Source: Pirellulales bacterium (lineage in GTDB: Bacteria > Planctomycetota > Planctomycetia > Pirellulales > Lacipirellulaceae). From it: a stretch of DNA of 64,000 nucleotides. The position numbers and the translations under genes are program-made. Positions within the stretch are counted from its first letter, which is position 1, and every line of letters starts with the position of its first letter. The notes beneath the pieces are model-generated. The model was given only the letters and a program-made list of their open reading frames with translations, did not search any database and had not been told where the DNA came from. Location: positions 1 to 64,000 of the forward strand of contig JANQOF010000081.1 in NCBI GenBank assembly GCA_028279215.1. The letters run 5' to 3'. Positions 1 to 8,025 of this stretch are shown here, piece after piece.

Positions 1-492
1 GCTCCCGCGGCCGCCACTCAACCAACCGACCGGTTTGCAACCAGTAACCTAGCAGATTGGGTGGCTCACTTTCTACAAAAATCGCTGCAGAATTCGGCCA
101 CAATTAGTCGATTTCAGGAGCCCCCAACTGCCCCGATCGATGAAGCGAATGCCACGTAGATATACCTACCTCCTTTGGCCATTTCGCTTTTGACAACTTG
201 TCTCGGTTTTCTGAGGAAGGCGAAGTGTTTGGGTCTGCGTTTCGACGCTCAGGAGGGACACTCCCGCGTCCTCGCGAGCGGCTCAAAAAAACGGCGAACG
301 AGGACGCTCCACGTAGTTGTTGGAGAAGAAGGGAATTACACTAGCCTGTAGGATACACTGTCAAGAATCCATGTGACCCCAAAGCGTCCGCGGTCCCTCA
401 AATACTCGCCAAGCGGCTCGATGCTGGCTATGCTTGAAGCAAAAAGTTGCCACTTAAACGTATCCACAACGAGCATTTACCCTACGACACTA
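1..492. other. Intergenic, no gene supported
   Basis: No convincing gene is visible before the first secreted protein. The only listed ORF here (60 aa on the minus strand) is Arg/Ser-rich with no recognisable domain and no good ribosome binding site. The stretch probably holds the promoter and leader of the gene starting at 493, and possibly the 3' flank of a gene outside the window. Confidence 0.5.
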
Positions 493-2094
493 ATGCGTTC
501 GCGATTCATATTTTGCTTTGCGTGCCTGCTTGGCGTTGCAGGCAGCTCCGCCGCGTTTGACGGCGTAGTTGAACCGGTTGCGGTAACATCTTCATCTGGT
601 TTCTTTGGGCCAGGGCAAGGCAACAGTTCGTTTGGCCGATTCTCGAATGAGTCGAACGTGCCCTCGGACACAGAATACGACATCAATCGTGATGGGACTG
701 TTGTTTTTGAGGGAACGATTAGCGATGGAAACAGCGGGGTTTGGAACTCCTTAGCAGGAAGTGCGCCAGAGCTTCTCATTAGCAGGTTCGACTCTTTTGA
801 CTCAGATGTGTTCGGCAACGTCGTGCCCATCTCTCTGGAGGGCATTGACTACCCCCTAATCAACGACCGGGGCGAAGTAGTTTTTCGTGCCGACACCGGT
901 GGACGCCAAGGGATTTGGGAGTTTGATAGAACAACTATCAATCGCTCGGCAACTCCACGTGCTCTTTCACACACAGACGGCGCACTAGGCCCACAACTTG
1001 GAACTGGTGTCTTATTCTCTGCGTTTGGATTCGACGATGCCGCAAGATTCTCCTACACCTTCAACAATCAGTCGCGAGTCGCCTTTTCGGGGCGAGTTGA
1101 CAGCACGGACGGCGTGTGGCGACAAGACAGCCAAGGTTTGTCAGAACCGTTGCTTCTCGATGGTTCTGATGGGCCACTTGGACCTGGGCTCGGGCCAAAT
1201 ATTGAGTTTGGCATACTCGGACCGCCCAAAGTAAATGCGGCGGGGGATGTCCTTGTTGTCTCGGCTGTTGGCGATAGGGAATCGCAAGGGGTGTGGAGAG
1301 TACCAGCGAGCGGGACGAGTCGAGAACTTGTCGTTGCAAATGACAGTGTTGATGGAGCTTCAACTTTCGGGTTCGGTTTTGACCGTGCAGAGGTCGTCAA
1401 CGCGGATGAACAAGGAAGTGCGGTGTTGCTGCTGACATCGAGAATCAACACCTTCTCGAATGAGTTTGTAGGGATAGGCTTTGCCCCTGCTGGACAAGCG
1501 GCAGTTCAGGTAGCGGTCAACCGGACCGATGGCATTGGTGGACCCGGCCTTGGTCCAGGTGTTGAATTCGGATTCTCCGAATCTAATCCGGTCATGCAGA
1601 CGGCTGTCGTTGACGACACCATGGCATTCGTAGCCCCAGTCGATGGCCCGCGTGCAGGGATTTGGATTGCTAACGCTGATGGCAACTTAGATGTGGTTGC
1701 TGTGGAGCCAAGTGTATTGACTCAAGTTGATGTGCCAAGAATTGATGGCCTGGGATTCGCCAACTTGAAGCTTACCTCGGAAGGTGAGTTGATCTTCCTG
1801 GCTGGTGGAGAGCTTTGGCAATATGCCGATGGCCAGTTGACAGAACTGATTGAATTCGGTTCCGATTTGAATTTGAGTCAGGCTGGCGACACAGACATTC
1901 GAAGCATTCTTGAAGTCGAGTCATTTGACTTACACGAATCTGGTTGGGTCGCAGCCCAAGTACGACTTGCCGGCAATGAAAGGGCACTAGTGCGACTTAA
2001 CGTCAACGTAGTTCCAGAGCCAGCTTCACTTGCAGTGCTAAGTTGCATTGGATTTCTTTCTTTGTTGAGCCGGAAGATTCTATTCCGTTCCTGA
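493..2094 (+). CDS. Secreted PEP-CTERM protein with NxxGxxAF-like tandem repeats
   Basis: A 533-aa exported protein of unknown function. I prefer the ATG at 493 over the ORF-track start at 373, because it puts a signal peptide (MRSRFIFCFACLLGVAGSSA) at the N-terminus. The body is a run of beta-rich repeats with lines such as NDRGEVVFRA, NNQSRVAFSG and NAAGDVLVVSA, and the phrase GPGLGPxxEFG recurs. This matches the choice-of-anchor NxxGxxAF tandem-repeat type, probably a beta-propeller-like fold. It ends with VPEPASLAVLSC, a hydrophobic stretch and a basic tail, the tripartite PEP-CTERM sorting signal recognised by exosortase. No catalytic motif is seen. The next gene is also a PEP-CTERM protein, but a hairpin and a long gap separate them, so they are probably separate transcripts. 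Confidence 0.8.
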   Translation: MRSRFIFCFACLLGVAGSSAAFDGVVEPVAVTSSSGFFGPGQGNSSFGRFSNESNVPSDTEYDINRDGTVVFEGTISDGNSGVWNSLAGSAPELLISRFDSFDSDVFGNVVPISLEGIDYPLINDRGEVVFRADTGGRQGIWEFDRTTINRSATPRALSHTDGALGPQLGTGVLFSAFGFDDAARFSYTFNNQSRVAFSGRVDSTDGVWRQDSQGLSEPLLLDGSDGPLGPGLGPNIEFGILGPPKVNAAGDVLVVSAVGDRESQGVWRVPASGTSRELVVANDSVDGASTFGFGFDRAEVVNADEQGSAVLLLTSRINTFSNEFVGIGFAPAGQAAVQVAVNRTDGIGGPGLGPGVEFGFSESNPVMQTAVVDDTMAFVAPVDGPRAGIWIANADGNLDVVAVEPSVLTQVDVPRIDGLGFANLKLTSEGELIFLAGGELWQYADGQLTELIEFGSDLNLSQAGDTDIRSILEVESFDLHESGWVAAQVRLAGNERALVRLNVNVVPEPASLAVLSCIGFLSLLSRKILFRS

Positions 2095-2121
2095 CCTAGT
2101 ATCGGAAAGCCGTACACGCTG

Positions 2122-2147
2122 ATGCCGATCGACCTCGGCATTTCTTG
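2122..2147 (+). terminator. Hairpin with short T-run after PEP-CTERM gene
   Basis: ATGCCGA (2122-2128), loop TCGACC, TCGGCAT (2135-2141), followed by TTCTT. The 7-bp perfect stem lies 28 bases after the stop codon at 2094. The T-run is short, so this is a plausible but weak intrinsic terminator. Confidence 0.4.
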
Positions 2148-2293
2148 CTGCGCGTGAGTTGGACTTCGGCGGTGTTTTCTCGGCTCGGATCCCCGAAGGT
2201 GCTCCAACTGCATAAGGGGGCGTCATCCTAGGCCATAACCGCCGCTGGCCAACCTACCGCAGTGTGAAACGCCAACCGTGTTACGTCTTCTGG

Positions 2294-2363
2294 CCCAGGG
2301 TTTGACCGCGAAGCGATCTACCCTGGGTGAGCGATCTTGGCCGCTAATTTGTCTGGCTCACCC
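2294..2363. repeat. Two overlapping, mutually exclusive dyads
   Basis: CCCAGGG (2294-2300) pairs with CCCTGGG (2321-2327). GGGTGAGC (2325-2332) pairs with GCTCACCC (2356-2363). The two hairpins share GGG at 2325-2327, so only one can form at a time. They lie upstream of the -10-like TATAAT at 2410; no regulator was recognised. Confidence 0.35.
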
Positions 2364-2409
2364 AATCGGACAGTCATCCGAATTGGCCCACACGCCGAAG
2401 GGCCGCGGC

Positions 2410-2415
2410 TATAAT
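2410..2415 (+). promoter_or_regulatory. Candidate -10 element (TATAAT)
   Basis: A perfect TATAAT lies 42 bases upstream of the ATG at 2457. No good -35 hexamer sits at 16-18 bp spacing; TTGGCC at 2383-2388 would need a 21-bp spacer. Only the -10 box is supported. Confidence 0.35.
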
Positions 2416-2456
2416 CAACAGCTGTCTAGGCTCATCGCATCTTGGGGGAACCATTC

Positions 2457-3566
2457 ATGCGTCGCAGTTGCCAAACAGGGTTCCGTGGCTGTTATGGGTT
2501 ACAGCGTTGGCGATTCAGCCAATCGGTTCGAGCAACGGCGTTGCCGCTGATACTTGCCGCGGCGGGCGTCGGCAGGGTTGCCGTGGCCGACGGTGGAATG
2601 GGATTCTTTTCGGTCTCGATGTCGACGGATACCGAGTTCCTTGATATCTCCGTGGTCGACCCGACAACTCTCTCGCCGTTACCTACAACGTTCAATGCCG
2701 ATTCGACAGGGCGCTACGAGCTATCGGGTTTGGTGATTCTCAACGCCAATGTCGATGAGCCGATTGGCGACATGCAGATTACCGGCCAAGGAGACCCCGA
2801 ACTGCGAACCAAGCTGACTTGGAAAATCGATGACATCGGCACCCTGTTCGCATCGCCCTTCGTTCTATTCACCACCATCGTTGCTGGAATCCAGGTCGAG
2901 GAGTATGGCCCGGAGGACGATCCAGAGTTCATCAAACAGATAAAGGCCGAAGCGATCCATCGCTCGGTGGTCGAGGGTGGAGCGTTTGGTAGCTCGGCGC
3001 AAACCAATGCGAACGTGTTCGCCGAAACGTCCGATGGCTTCTCGGCCAACGTCGCGGAAGCTGCCGTTGGTGGGCCGATCGCGTTGACAGGCACCCAGGT
3101 CTTTGAATCGGGCATCGTCGATCCGCCGAGCCTGCCCATTGGCACCACGGAGAACGGCTACACCGTGCTGACCGTGCAGCATGACACGATGCTGACTGAC
3201 ATCGACCCGGGATCGACCGCGACCTTCGAGTCGACCGCTCGCGTGCGCATCGATCTGCCGCAGAACTTGACTGGCATCGCCGGCGACTACAACAACGATG
3301 GCGTCGTGAACCTGGCCGACTACACCGTTTGGCGCGACAGCGTGGGCGCGGCGGCTGATACCTTGCCGAACGACCCGCTTGGCGTCGCGATTAGCGACGC
3401 CCACTACGAACTATGGACCGCCAACTTTGGCAATTCCTCGGCGAACGCACAATTGGAACAGCACGCCGTTCCAGAACCGGACGCAACGGCGATTCTAGTG
3501 ATGGTCGCGACGCTATTGAGTTGGTTCGATCGTCGATCGGCAAATCCAGCGCTTACGGCCCGTTGA
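2457..3566 (+). CDS. Secreted dockerin/PEP-CTERM protein
   Basis: A 369-aa exported protein. The ATG at 2457 follows GGGGGAA at good spacing and is preferred over the TTG at 2442 used by the track. The N-terminus is a long basic leader followed by a hydrophobic core ending AVADGG. Residues to about 270 form a beta-rich domain I do not recognise. Around residues 275-325 lies a dockerin-like calcium module with two halves, GDYNNDGVVNLADYTVWRDS and a more diverged SDAHYELWTANFG. The protein ends in a PEP-CTERM signal (VPEPDATAILVMVATLLSWF plus basic tail). In cellulosomes dockerins bind cohesins; in planctomycetes these modules are common, the partner is unclear, and no cohesin is in this window. 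Confidence 0.8.
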   Translation: MRRSCQTGFRGCYGLQRWRFSQSVRATALPLILAAAGVGRVAVADGGMGFFSVSMSTDTEFLDISVVDPTTLSPLPTTFNADSTGRYELSGLVILNANVDEPIGDMQITGQGDPELRTKLTWKIDDIGTLFASPFVLFTTIVAGIQVEEYGPEDDPEFIKQIKAEAIHRSVVEGGAFGSSAQTNANVFAETSDGFSANVAEAAVGGPIALTGTQVFESGIVDPPSLPIGTTENGYTVLTVQHDTMLTDIDPGSTATFESTARVRIDLPQNLTGIAGDYNNDGVVNLADYTVWRDSVGAAADTLPNDPLGVAISDAHYELWTANFGNSSANAQLEQHAVPEPDATAILVMVATLLSWFDRRSANPALTAR

Positions 3567-3599
3567 TGAGTAGATTCCCTCTGGTACGTGTGTGAGTCT

Positions 3600-3653
3600 C
3601 GCTGTTCGTCGACGTGTAAAAAAGTCTTTACACATTGTTGTGGACGAGCAGCG
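3600..3653. repeat. Nested dyad between two PEP-CTERM genes
   Basis: Outer arms CGCTGTTCGTC (3600-3610) and GACGAGCAGCG (3643-3653) pair with one G-T wobble. Inner arms GTGTAAA (3614-3620) and TTTACAC (3627-3633) pair perfectly. It starts 34 bases after the preceding stop codon. It could be a terminator-like or regulatory RNA structure; it overlaps the -35 of the candidate promoter at 3638. Confidence 0.4.
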
Positions 3654-3665
3654 ATCGATTACAAT
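3638..3665 (+). promoter_or_regulatory. Candidate sigma-70 promoter
   Basis: TTGTGG (3638-3643), 16-bp spacer, TACAAT (3660-3665), about 100 bases upstream of the ATG at 3769. It is a reasonable match to TTGACA/TATAAT, judged by eye only. Confidence 0.35.
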
Positions 3666-3768
3666 ACGCGCGTTCATAACAACGCAACGCGATCGGGCTA
3701 GTGTGGATTGTCGATAGCAGCGTTCCATCGATTTTCAGATCAAATGCACTTTGAGAGGGGGGAGTCTA

Positions 3769-4425
3769 ATGAGGAAGCAAAACGCCGGTTGCTATTTCGG
3801 AGCTGCCTGCATGGTACTTGCGCTAGCCGTGGAATCGGGACACGCTCAAGTCTTCAACGATTTAGCCAGCTTTCAGACGGCGGCGGGATCGGTCGCTCTC
3901 GAAACCTTTGAGTCATATCCACCAGGCACACAACTCGATATGGTACCGGCGCTGGGGATTGGATTCTCTATGTTGAACGATCTTTCAAGCTTCCCATCGG
4001 TGCAATTACGAAATTCTACCGGCGGTGATGTCGTCTCAGGAACGAATGTTTTCTTGAACGACATCGACTTCGCCCTGCCAGGACTTGGAACCATCGAATT
4101 CGAGCCGCTGGACATAGGCGACGCCATTTATGCAGTAGGCTACTTCAACACTGGCGGTGACGATACGACGACTCTCACGCTGTACGACGACTCCGACAAC
4201 ATTCTCCTATCGGGTAGTTCCGTGGGATCGCCTGGTTTCGTCGGCTTGGTCTCATCGACGCCTGGCTTTCGCGTCGAGATCGCGGAGTTCACAGGAAACG
4301 GCTACTTCACTCTGGATGACCTTTATGTTCGAGTCGATCCAGTACCGGAGCCAAGCTCCATTGGCATCTCAGTCGCGCTCGCGATGCTCGCTGTTGGTTT
4401 TCGTTGTCGACGCAACAAAAGCTAA
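3769..4425 (+). CDS. Secreted PEP-CTERM protein, beta-sandwich-like
   Basis: A 218-aa exported protein. The ATG at 3769 is preceded by a strong purine-rich site (GAGGGGGGAG), so it is chosen over the upstream TTG at 3751. The N-terminus is a signal peptide ending near ESGHAQ. The body has FNDLASFQTA and ALETFESYPPGTQ near its start, then strands such as TLTLYDDSDNILLSGS and a closing FTLDDLYVRV. That layout resembles the beta-sandwich choice-of-anchor families common in PEP-CTERM proteins. It ends with VPEPSSIGISVALAMLAVGF and a basic tail (RCRRNKS), a clear PEP-CTERM signal. No catalytic residues are evident; a surface or extracellular structural role is a guess. Confidence 0.78.
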   Translation: MRKQNAGCYFGAACMVLALAVESGHAQVFNDLASFQTAAGSVALETFESYPPGTQLDMVPALGIGFSMLNDLSSFPSVQLRNSTGGDVVSGTNVFLNDIDFALPGLGTIEFEPLDIGDAIYAVGYFNTGGDDTTTLTLYDDSDNILLSGSSVGSPGFVGLVSSTPGFRVEIAEFTGNGYFTLDDLYVRVDPVPEPSSIGISVALAMLAVGFRCRRNKS

Positions 4426-4435
4426 GGCGGAGGGT

Positions 4436-4476
4436 GTTGTCAGTGCGCTCGGTGACGGAGCCGGCGCGCTGACAAC
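4436..4476. terminator. Hairpin between convergent genes
   Basis: GTTGTCAGTGCGC (4436-4448) pairs with GCGCGCTGACAAC (4464-4476) with one wobble, leaving a 15-base loop. It lies between a plus-strand gene ending at 4425 and pilT ending at 4533 on the minus strand, a good place for a bidirectional terminator. No long T-run follows on either side. Confidence 0.4.
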
Positions 4477-4532
4477 GCGGATTTTGGGGTTGTTTGAGGC
4501 TAACATACTGCCACCCGGTAGAATCCCCGACC

Positions 4533-5699
4533 TCACCCGCCAAAGAACTGGATATTCGTCGTCTTGATGCCTGCCAGCAGCCGACGGAACTCGTCTTTGT
4601 TCGGTGCGGCCTCCGTGGCGACTTTTTCGTCGATCATTTCTTTGTGGGTCAAGTCGACCAGGCACTCAGCGAAACCAAGCATGCCCTCCTGACCGGCTCG
4701 AATCACGTCACCCAGTTGCGCTTCCTCGCCTTCCGAGATTAGCTTTCGGACGATGGGCGTGGAGACGAGGATCTCGACCACGGGAACGCGCTCGATATCC
4801 TCGGCACACGAGGGCAGCAGCATTTGCGAGATCACCGATTGCAGGCTCAACACCAACGACTGGCGAATCATCGGCTGCTCGTCGAGGGGAAACAGATTGA
4901 TCAGCCGCGAAATTGTCTGCGAGGCATTGGCCGCGTGCACCGTGGTGAACACCAAATGCCCGGTGTCGGCCGCCTGAAGCGCCGCGCGAAACGTCTCGGC
5001 GTCGCGCATTTCGCCAATCAACACCACGTCAGGATCTTCTCGCAACAGCGCCCTTAGCGCCAATTCAAAGCTGGGCACGTTGATGCCAACTTCGCGTTGA
5101 TCGACCAGCGAATTCTTACACTCGTACAGAAACTCGATGGGATCCTCGATCGTGATGATGTGGTCGTGTCGTTCGTTATTGATACGTTCTAGCAGGGCGG
5201 CAATCGTGCTGCTCTTACCGCTGCCGGTCGTACCGGCGACGACCACCAAACCCCGTGCAAGATCGGCCGCTTTGCCAATGATTGGCGGCAGATTCAATTC
5301 CTCAAACGTGGGAATCTCGCGCGGCACGAGCCGCGCCGCGAGCGACAAGCCAGTCTCTTGGGCGTATACGTTTACGCGAAATCGCGCATCGCCCGCCAGA
5401 TCGTAAGCGAAGTCGACCGATCCTTCCCGCACGAGTGTTTGTCGCTCGTCGTCGCTCAGCATGCTGAGAACCCGTGCCTCGAACTCTTCGGTGGGGGCCG
5501 CTTCCTGCTCGACCTTCCGCAACCTACCGCCGATCCGCACGCGCGGAGATTGGCCCGCCTTGATATGCAAGTCGGACGCGCCGGTCTTGATGACCGCTCG
5601 TAGAAAAGCATCGATTTCGTCCGACCCGCGACGTGGCCGCGTGTGCTCAAACGCAGGATCAACATCCGGTGACTTCGCCGGAACAGGATCGGTAGACAT
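4533..5699 (-). CDS. pilT: PilT-like twitching motility ATPase
   Basis: A 388-aa hexameric ATPase of the type IV pilus retraction family, acting at the cytoplasmic face of the inner membrane. The conserved N-terminal SDLHIKAGQSPRVRIGG, Walker A GTTGSGKSST (about residue 160), Asp box, Walker B-like RALLREDPDVVLIGEMRD and TVHAANASQTISRLINLFP are all present. It has an extra 25-30 residue charged leader (PAKSPDVDPAFEH) compared with typical PilT. The ATG at 5699 is preferred over the TTG at 5705; no clear Shine-Dalgarno is visible. No other pilus gene is adjacent; the type II secretion operon 44 kb away has its own ATPase, GspE. The AIRELIREGK-like C-terminal motif appears as SEGEEAQLGDVIRAGQEGM. 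Confidence 0.9.
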   Translation of the reverse strand: MSTDPVPAKSPDVDPAFEHTRPRRGSDEIDAFLRAVIKTGASDLHIKAGQSPRVRIGGRLRKVEQEAAPTEEFEARVLSMLSDDERQTLVREGSVDFAYDLAGDARFRVNVYAQETGLSLAARLVPREIPTFEELNLPPIIGKAADLARGLVVVAGTTGSGKSSTIAALLERINNERHDHIITIEDPIEFLYECKNSLVDQREVGINVPSFELALRALLREDPDVVLIGEMRDAETFRAALQAADTGHLVFTTVHAANASQTISRLINLFPLDEQPMIRQSLVLSLQSVISQMLLPSCAEDIERVPVVEILVSTPIVRKLISEGEEAQLGDVIRAGQEGMLGFAECLVDLTHKEMIDEKVATEAAPNKDEFRRLLAGIKTTNIQFFGG

Positions 5700-5808
5700 G
5701 ATCAACTCGCGCGGATGATAAGGAGATTACGAATAGTAGGTTCACGCGATTCTCACTCGCGACCGGCAATGACGCAAGGTACGCGGACTCGCGGAGCCCG
5801 CGCAAAGT

Positions 5809-5836
5809 TTGCCGCGTACGATCCGCAAGGTATACT
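5809..5836 (+). promoter_or_regulatory. Candidate sigma-70 promoter for DUF1559 gene
   Basis: TTGCCG (5809-5814), 16-bp spacer, TATACT (5831-5836), about 50 bases upstream of the GTG start at 5886. It also lies in the divergent region shared with pilT. Confidence 0.4.
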
Positions 5837-5885
5837 GAATCTATCTTGAAACTATCGTCGGCGATTCTCCTGTGAAGGCAACTCT

Positions 5886-6899
5886 GTGAGCAACTGTGGA
5901 TCGAATCGTCGCAGGATCGCCACGGCGTTTACGATCGTCGAACTGTTGGTCGTGGTTTCGATCATCGGAGTGCTGATTGCTGTTCTGCTGCCCGCGGTGC
6001 AATCGGCGCGCGAAGCAGCGCGCCGGTTGGAGTGCACGAATCACCTAAAGAACATTGGGCTCGCCGCCCTGCAACATCACGAGGCGTTGCTTGCGTTTCC
6101 GCCTGCGCGACTTCGAGCGCAATACGAGTACGGCGGGAATGCGTGCGAGTCGACTCAACCATCTTGGTTGGTAAGAATCATGCCGTTTCTCGAAGAAAGT
6201 GCGGCCGCATCTCAGTGGGATCATTACGCCAGCTTCGAGTCGCACGACGCCAGCCTGCGAGAGCATGTGCCCGAGAGCTTCATTTGTCCCGCCCGGCGCT
6301 GCGCGGCGGACGCGGTGATTCCATCCGCCGAGTTCGAATCGGAAATCGTCTACCCTTGCGGGTGCAGCGGCCTCGAGATTGTCACTCTGACTGGCGGCGC
6401 GGTAGGCGACTACGGCGGCAACCATGGGGATTACACTGGCGGATCATATGGCGACGTATACTCTTACTGGCGCGGCGGCAACGGGACCGGCGTGATTATT
6501 TCCAGTCGCCCGCGCTGCGAATCGTTTAGCCCCATAAACTGGATCGACAAGGTGCGGATTAAAGACATTGTCGACGGCGTCAGTAACACCGCACTGGCCG
6601 GCGAGATGCACATACCGCTGGGTCGCTTGGCGCAGTATCCCGAAAATGGGCCCATGTACAACGGAAAAGACCTTCCTGCTTTCGCACGTATCGGAGGGCC
6701 GGGCGCGCCGCTGGCACGCGGTGGCGAAGACAACTCGCTTCCCGTGATTGGCTTTGGAAGCTGGCACCCCGGCGTATGCCCATTCGTATTGGCCGACGGT
6801 TCCGTGCAAATCATCGGGAACTTTGTCGAAACAAACGTGCTTCGCTCACTCTGCCGGCGGAACGACGAATACGAACTCACCTATGACTTCCACTATTGA
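5886..6899 (+). CDS. DUF1559 family pseudopilin-like protein (H-x9-DG)
   Basis: A 337-aa protein of the DUF1559 family, which is greatly expanded in planctomycetes. The N-terminus carries a type III prepilin signal, ATAFTIVELLVVVSIIGVLIAVLLPAVQ, with the F-T-I-V-E-L methylation motif. It is followed by the family phrase SAREAARRLECTNHLKNIGLA. The C-terminus has the diagnostic HPGVCPFVLADG (H-x9-DG). The start is GTG at 5886, with AAGG eight bases upstream. These proteins are presumably processed by a prepilin peptidase and may be pseudopilins, but their function is not established. The next gene overlaps by 17 bases, the usual arrangement with a small lipoprotein. Confidence 0.88.
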   Translation: MSNCGSNRRRIATAFTIVELLVVVSIIGVLIAVLLPAVQSAREAARRLECTNHLKNIGLAALQHHEALLAFPPARLRAQYEYGGNACESTQPSWLVRIMPFLEESAAASQWDHYASFESHDASLREHVPESFICPARRCAADAVIPSAEFESEIVYPCGCSGLEIVTLTGGAVGDYGGNHGDYTGGSYGDVYSYWRGGNGTGVIISSRPRCESFSPINWIDKVRIKDIVDGVSNTALAGEMHIPLGRLAQYPENGPMYNGKDLPAFARIGGPGAPLARGGEDNSLPVIGFGSWHPGVCPFVLADGSVQIIGNFVETNVLRSLCRRNDEYELTYDFHY

Positions 6900-7374
6900 G
6901 CAGCGCTGTTCGAACATCGGTCGTTCGGTGTCCGCAACTCTCTGCGTTCAATTGGTTGTGTGCCTGTCGGGCTGCGATAGCGGTCCAAGAACTCATCCCG
7001 TCTCCGGCACGGTTCACTACTCCGACGGAACGGTCGTGCGAACCGGTTACGTCGAGTTCGTGCCGCTGGCGGGAGGCCCCTCTGGCCGTGGGAAGATCGA
7101 GCTATCGGGCAAGTTCAAGGTCGGAACATACGAAGCGGCCGACGGTGTTGCTGCGGGAGACTATGTCGTGCTCGTCACGCAACACACGCCTCCCCTCAGC
7201 CCGGAAGCCGCACGTCAACTCGGCCCCGAGCACGCACAACACGCCGGCTCGAATCAGGTCGTCTCCTTGCGGTACGCCGATCGGCGAGATAGCGATCTGG
7301 CCTGCACGGTAAGCGACAGCAGAGCAAACTCATTCGACTTTGTCGTCGAGCCGCATGAACCGCTTAGCGAATAG
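6883..7374 (+). CDS. Small lipoprotein paired with DUF1559 gene
   Basis: A 163-aa predicted lipoprotein. The track start at 6748 lies deep in the upstream gene; the ATG at 6883 is in frame and gives a signal peptide with a lipobox-like VVCLSGC. After the Cys comes PVSGTVHYSDGTVVRTGYVEF, then GPSGRGKIELSGKFKVGTYEAADGVAAGDYVVLV. This is the transthyretin/carboxypeptidase-regulatory-like beta-sandwich found in small planctomycete lipoproteins encoded after DUF1559 genes. It overlaps the DUF1559 ORF by 17 bases, so translation is likely coupled. It probably sits on the membrane facing the periplasm; role unknown. Confidence 0.75.
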   Translation: MTSTIEQRCSNIGRSVSATLCVQLVVCLSGCDSGPRTHPVSGTVHYSDGTVVRTGYVEFVPLAGGPSGRGKIELSGKFKVGTYEAADGVAAGDYVVLVTQHTPPLSPEAARQLGPEHAQHAGSNQVVSLRYADRRDSDLACTVSDSRANSFDFVVEPHEPLSE

Positions 7375-7405
7375 TGTCAATTGGACGGCCGGTGAGGGGC
7401 GGACT

Positions 7406-7900
7406 CTAGAGCGCGACTTGCAGGATCACGATGTCGAGCCAGGTGTCGAACTTGCGGGCCGCGTGCGGCACGCGCCCAACCTCCACGAACCCATGTTTCT
7501 TGTGAACCGCCAGGCTCGCCGCTTGCTGGCTATCGACGACTGCGATAATCGAACGCAGCCCCATCTGTCGGGCCAATTCGATTTGGTGGGAGATAACTAG
7601 CGAACCGAATCCCTGACGCACGTGGTTGGGATGCACATAGACGGAGTTCTCAACCGTATCCTGGTAGCCACCGAGCGTGCGAAACATGCCCAGCGCGCCC
7701 CAAGCTACAACCTGACCATCGGATTCGACCACCGTCACGGGGTGATACTCGGGCCGATTTCGAAACCAGTCTTCGCGGGCTTCGGTCGAAAGTGGTTCCA
7801 GCGCGTAGGTGCAAGTGGTGTTGAGCACGTAATGGCGGTGAATATCATCGATCGCCGGCAGGTCCGTTTCCGTGGCCATTCGCACTTCGGGAGTCGTCAT
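7406..7900 (-). CDS. GNAT N-acetyltransferase, phosphinothricin-acetyltransferase-like
   Basis: A 164-aa acetyl-CoA-dependent N-acetyltransferase. The track extends to 8158, but that would run into the divergent HAD gene; the ATG at 7900 (MTTPEVRMATETDLPAI) gives the family N-terminus. Family marks are IHRHYVLNTTCTYALEP, SVYVHPNHVRQGFGSLVISHQIE (the acetyl-CoA-binding Q/R-x-x-G-x-G/A loop, here RQGFGS) and the C-terminal ASLAVHKKHGFVEVGRVPHAARKF. Relatives acetylate phosphinothricin, methionine sulfoximine or similar amino compounds; the natural substrate here cannot be told. It is divergent from the HAD gene and converges on the lipoprotein gene with 31 bases between. Confidence 0.85.
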   Translation of the reverse strand: MTTPEVRMATETDLPAIDDIHRHYVLNTTCTYALEPLSTEAREDWFRNRPEYHPVTVVESDGQVVAWGALGMFRTLGGYQDTVENSVYVHPNHVRQGFGSLVISHQIELARQMGLRSIIAVVDSQQAASLAVHKKHGFVEVGRVPHAARKFDTWLDIVILQVAL

Positions 7901-8025
7901 TGCAGCGTCACCACACACATAATAGGGCAGCCATTGTCGTTGCCCCATTGTAGCCTGCGCAACGTTGCCGCATATACTACTTGTTAGTTTAGGCAACCAT
8001 CCGCACTCGCGCGTCGACATAACGC

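Noticed and set aside
104-286. 60-aa minus-strand ORF near the window start
   Set aside because: No domain, no ribosome binding site, charged and low-complexity.
2278-2550. 90-aa ORF across the promoter region of the dockerin gene
   Set aside because: Contains the TATAAT box and dyads and overlaps the supported gene start; no protein signature.
4533-5699. Type II secretion ATPase
   Set aside because: Size (388 aa), lack of the N-terminal GspE domain and of the tetracysteine motif, and PilT-type sequence motifs show a PilT-like retraction ATPase.
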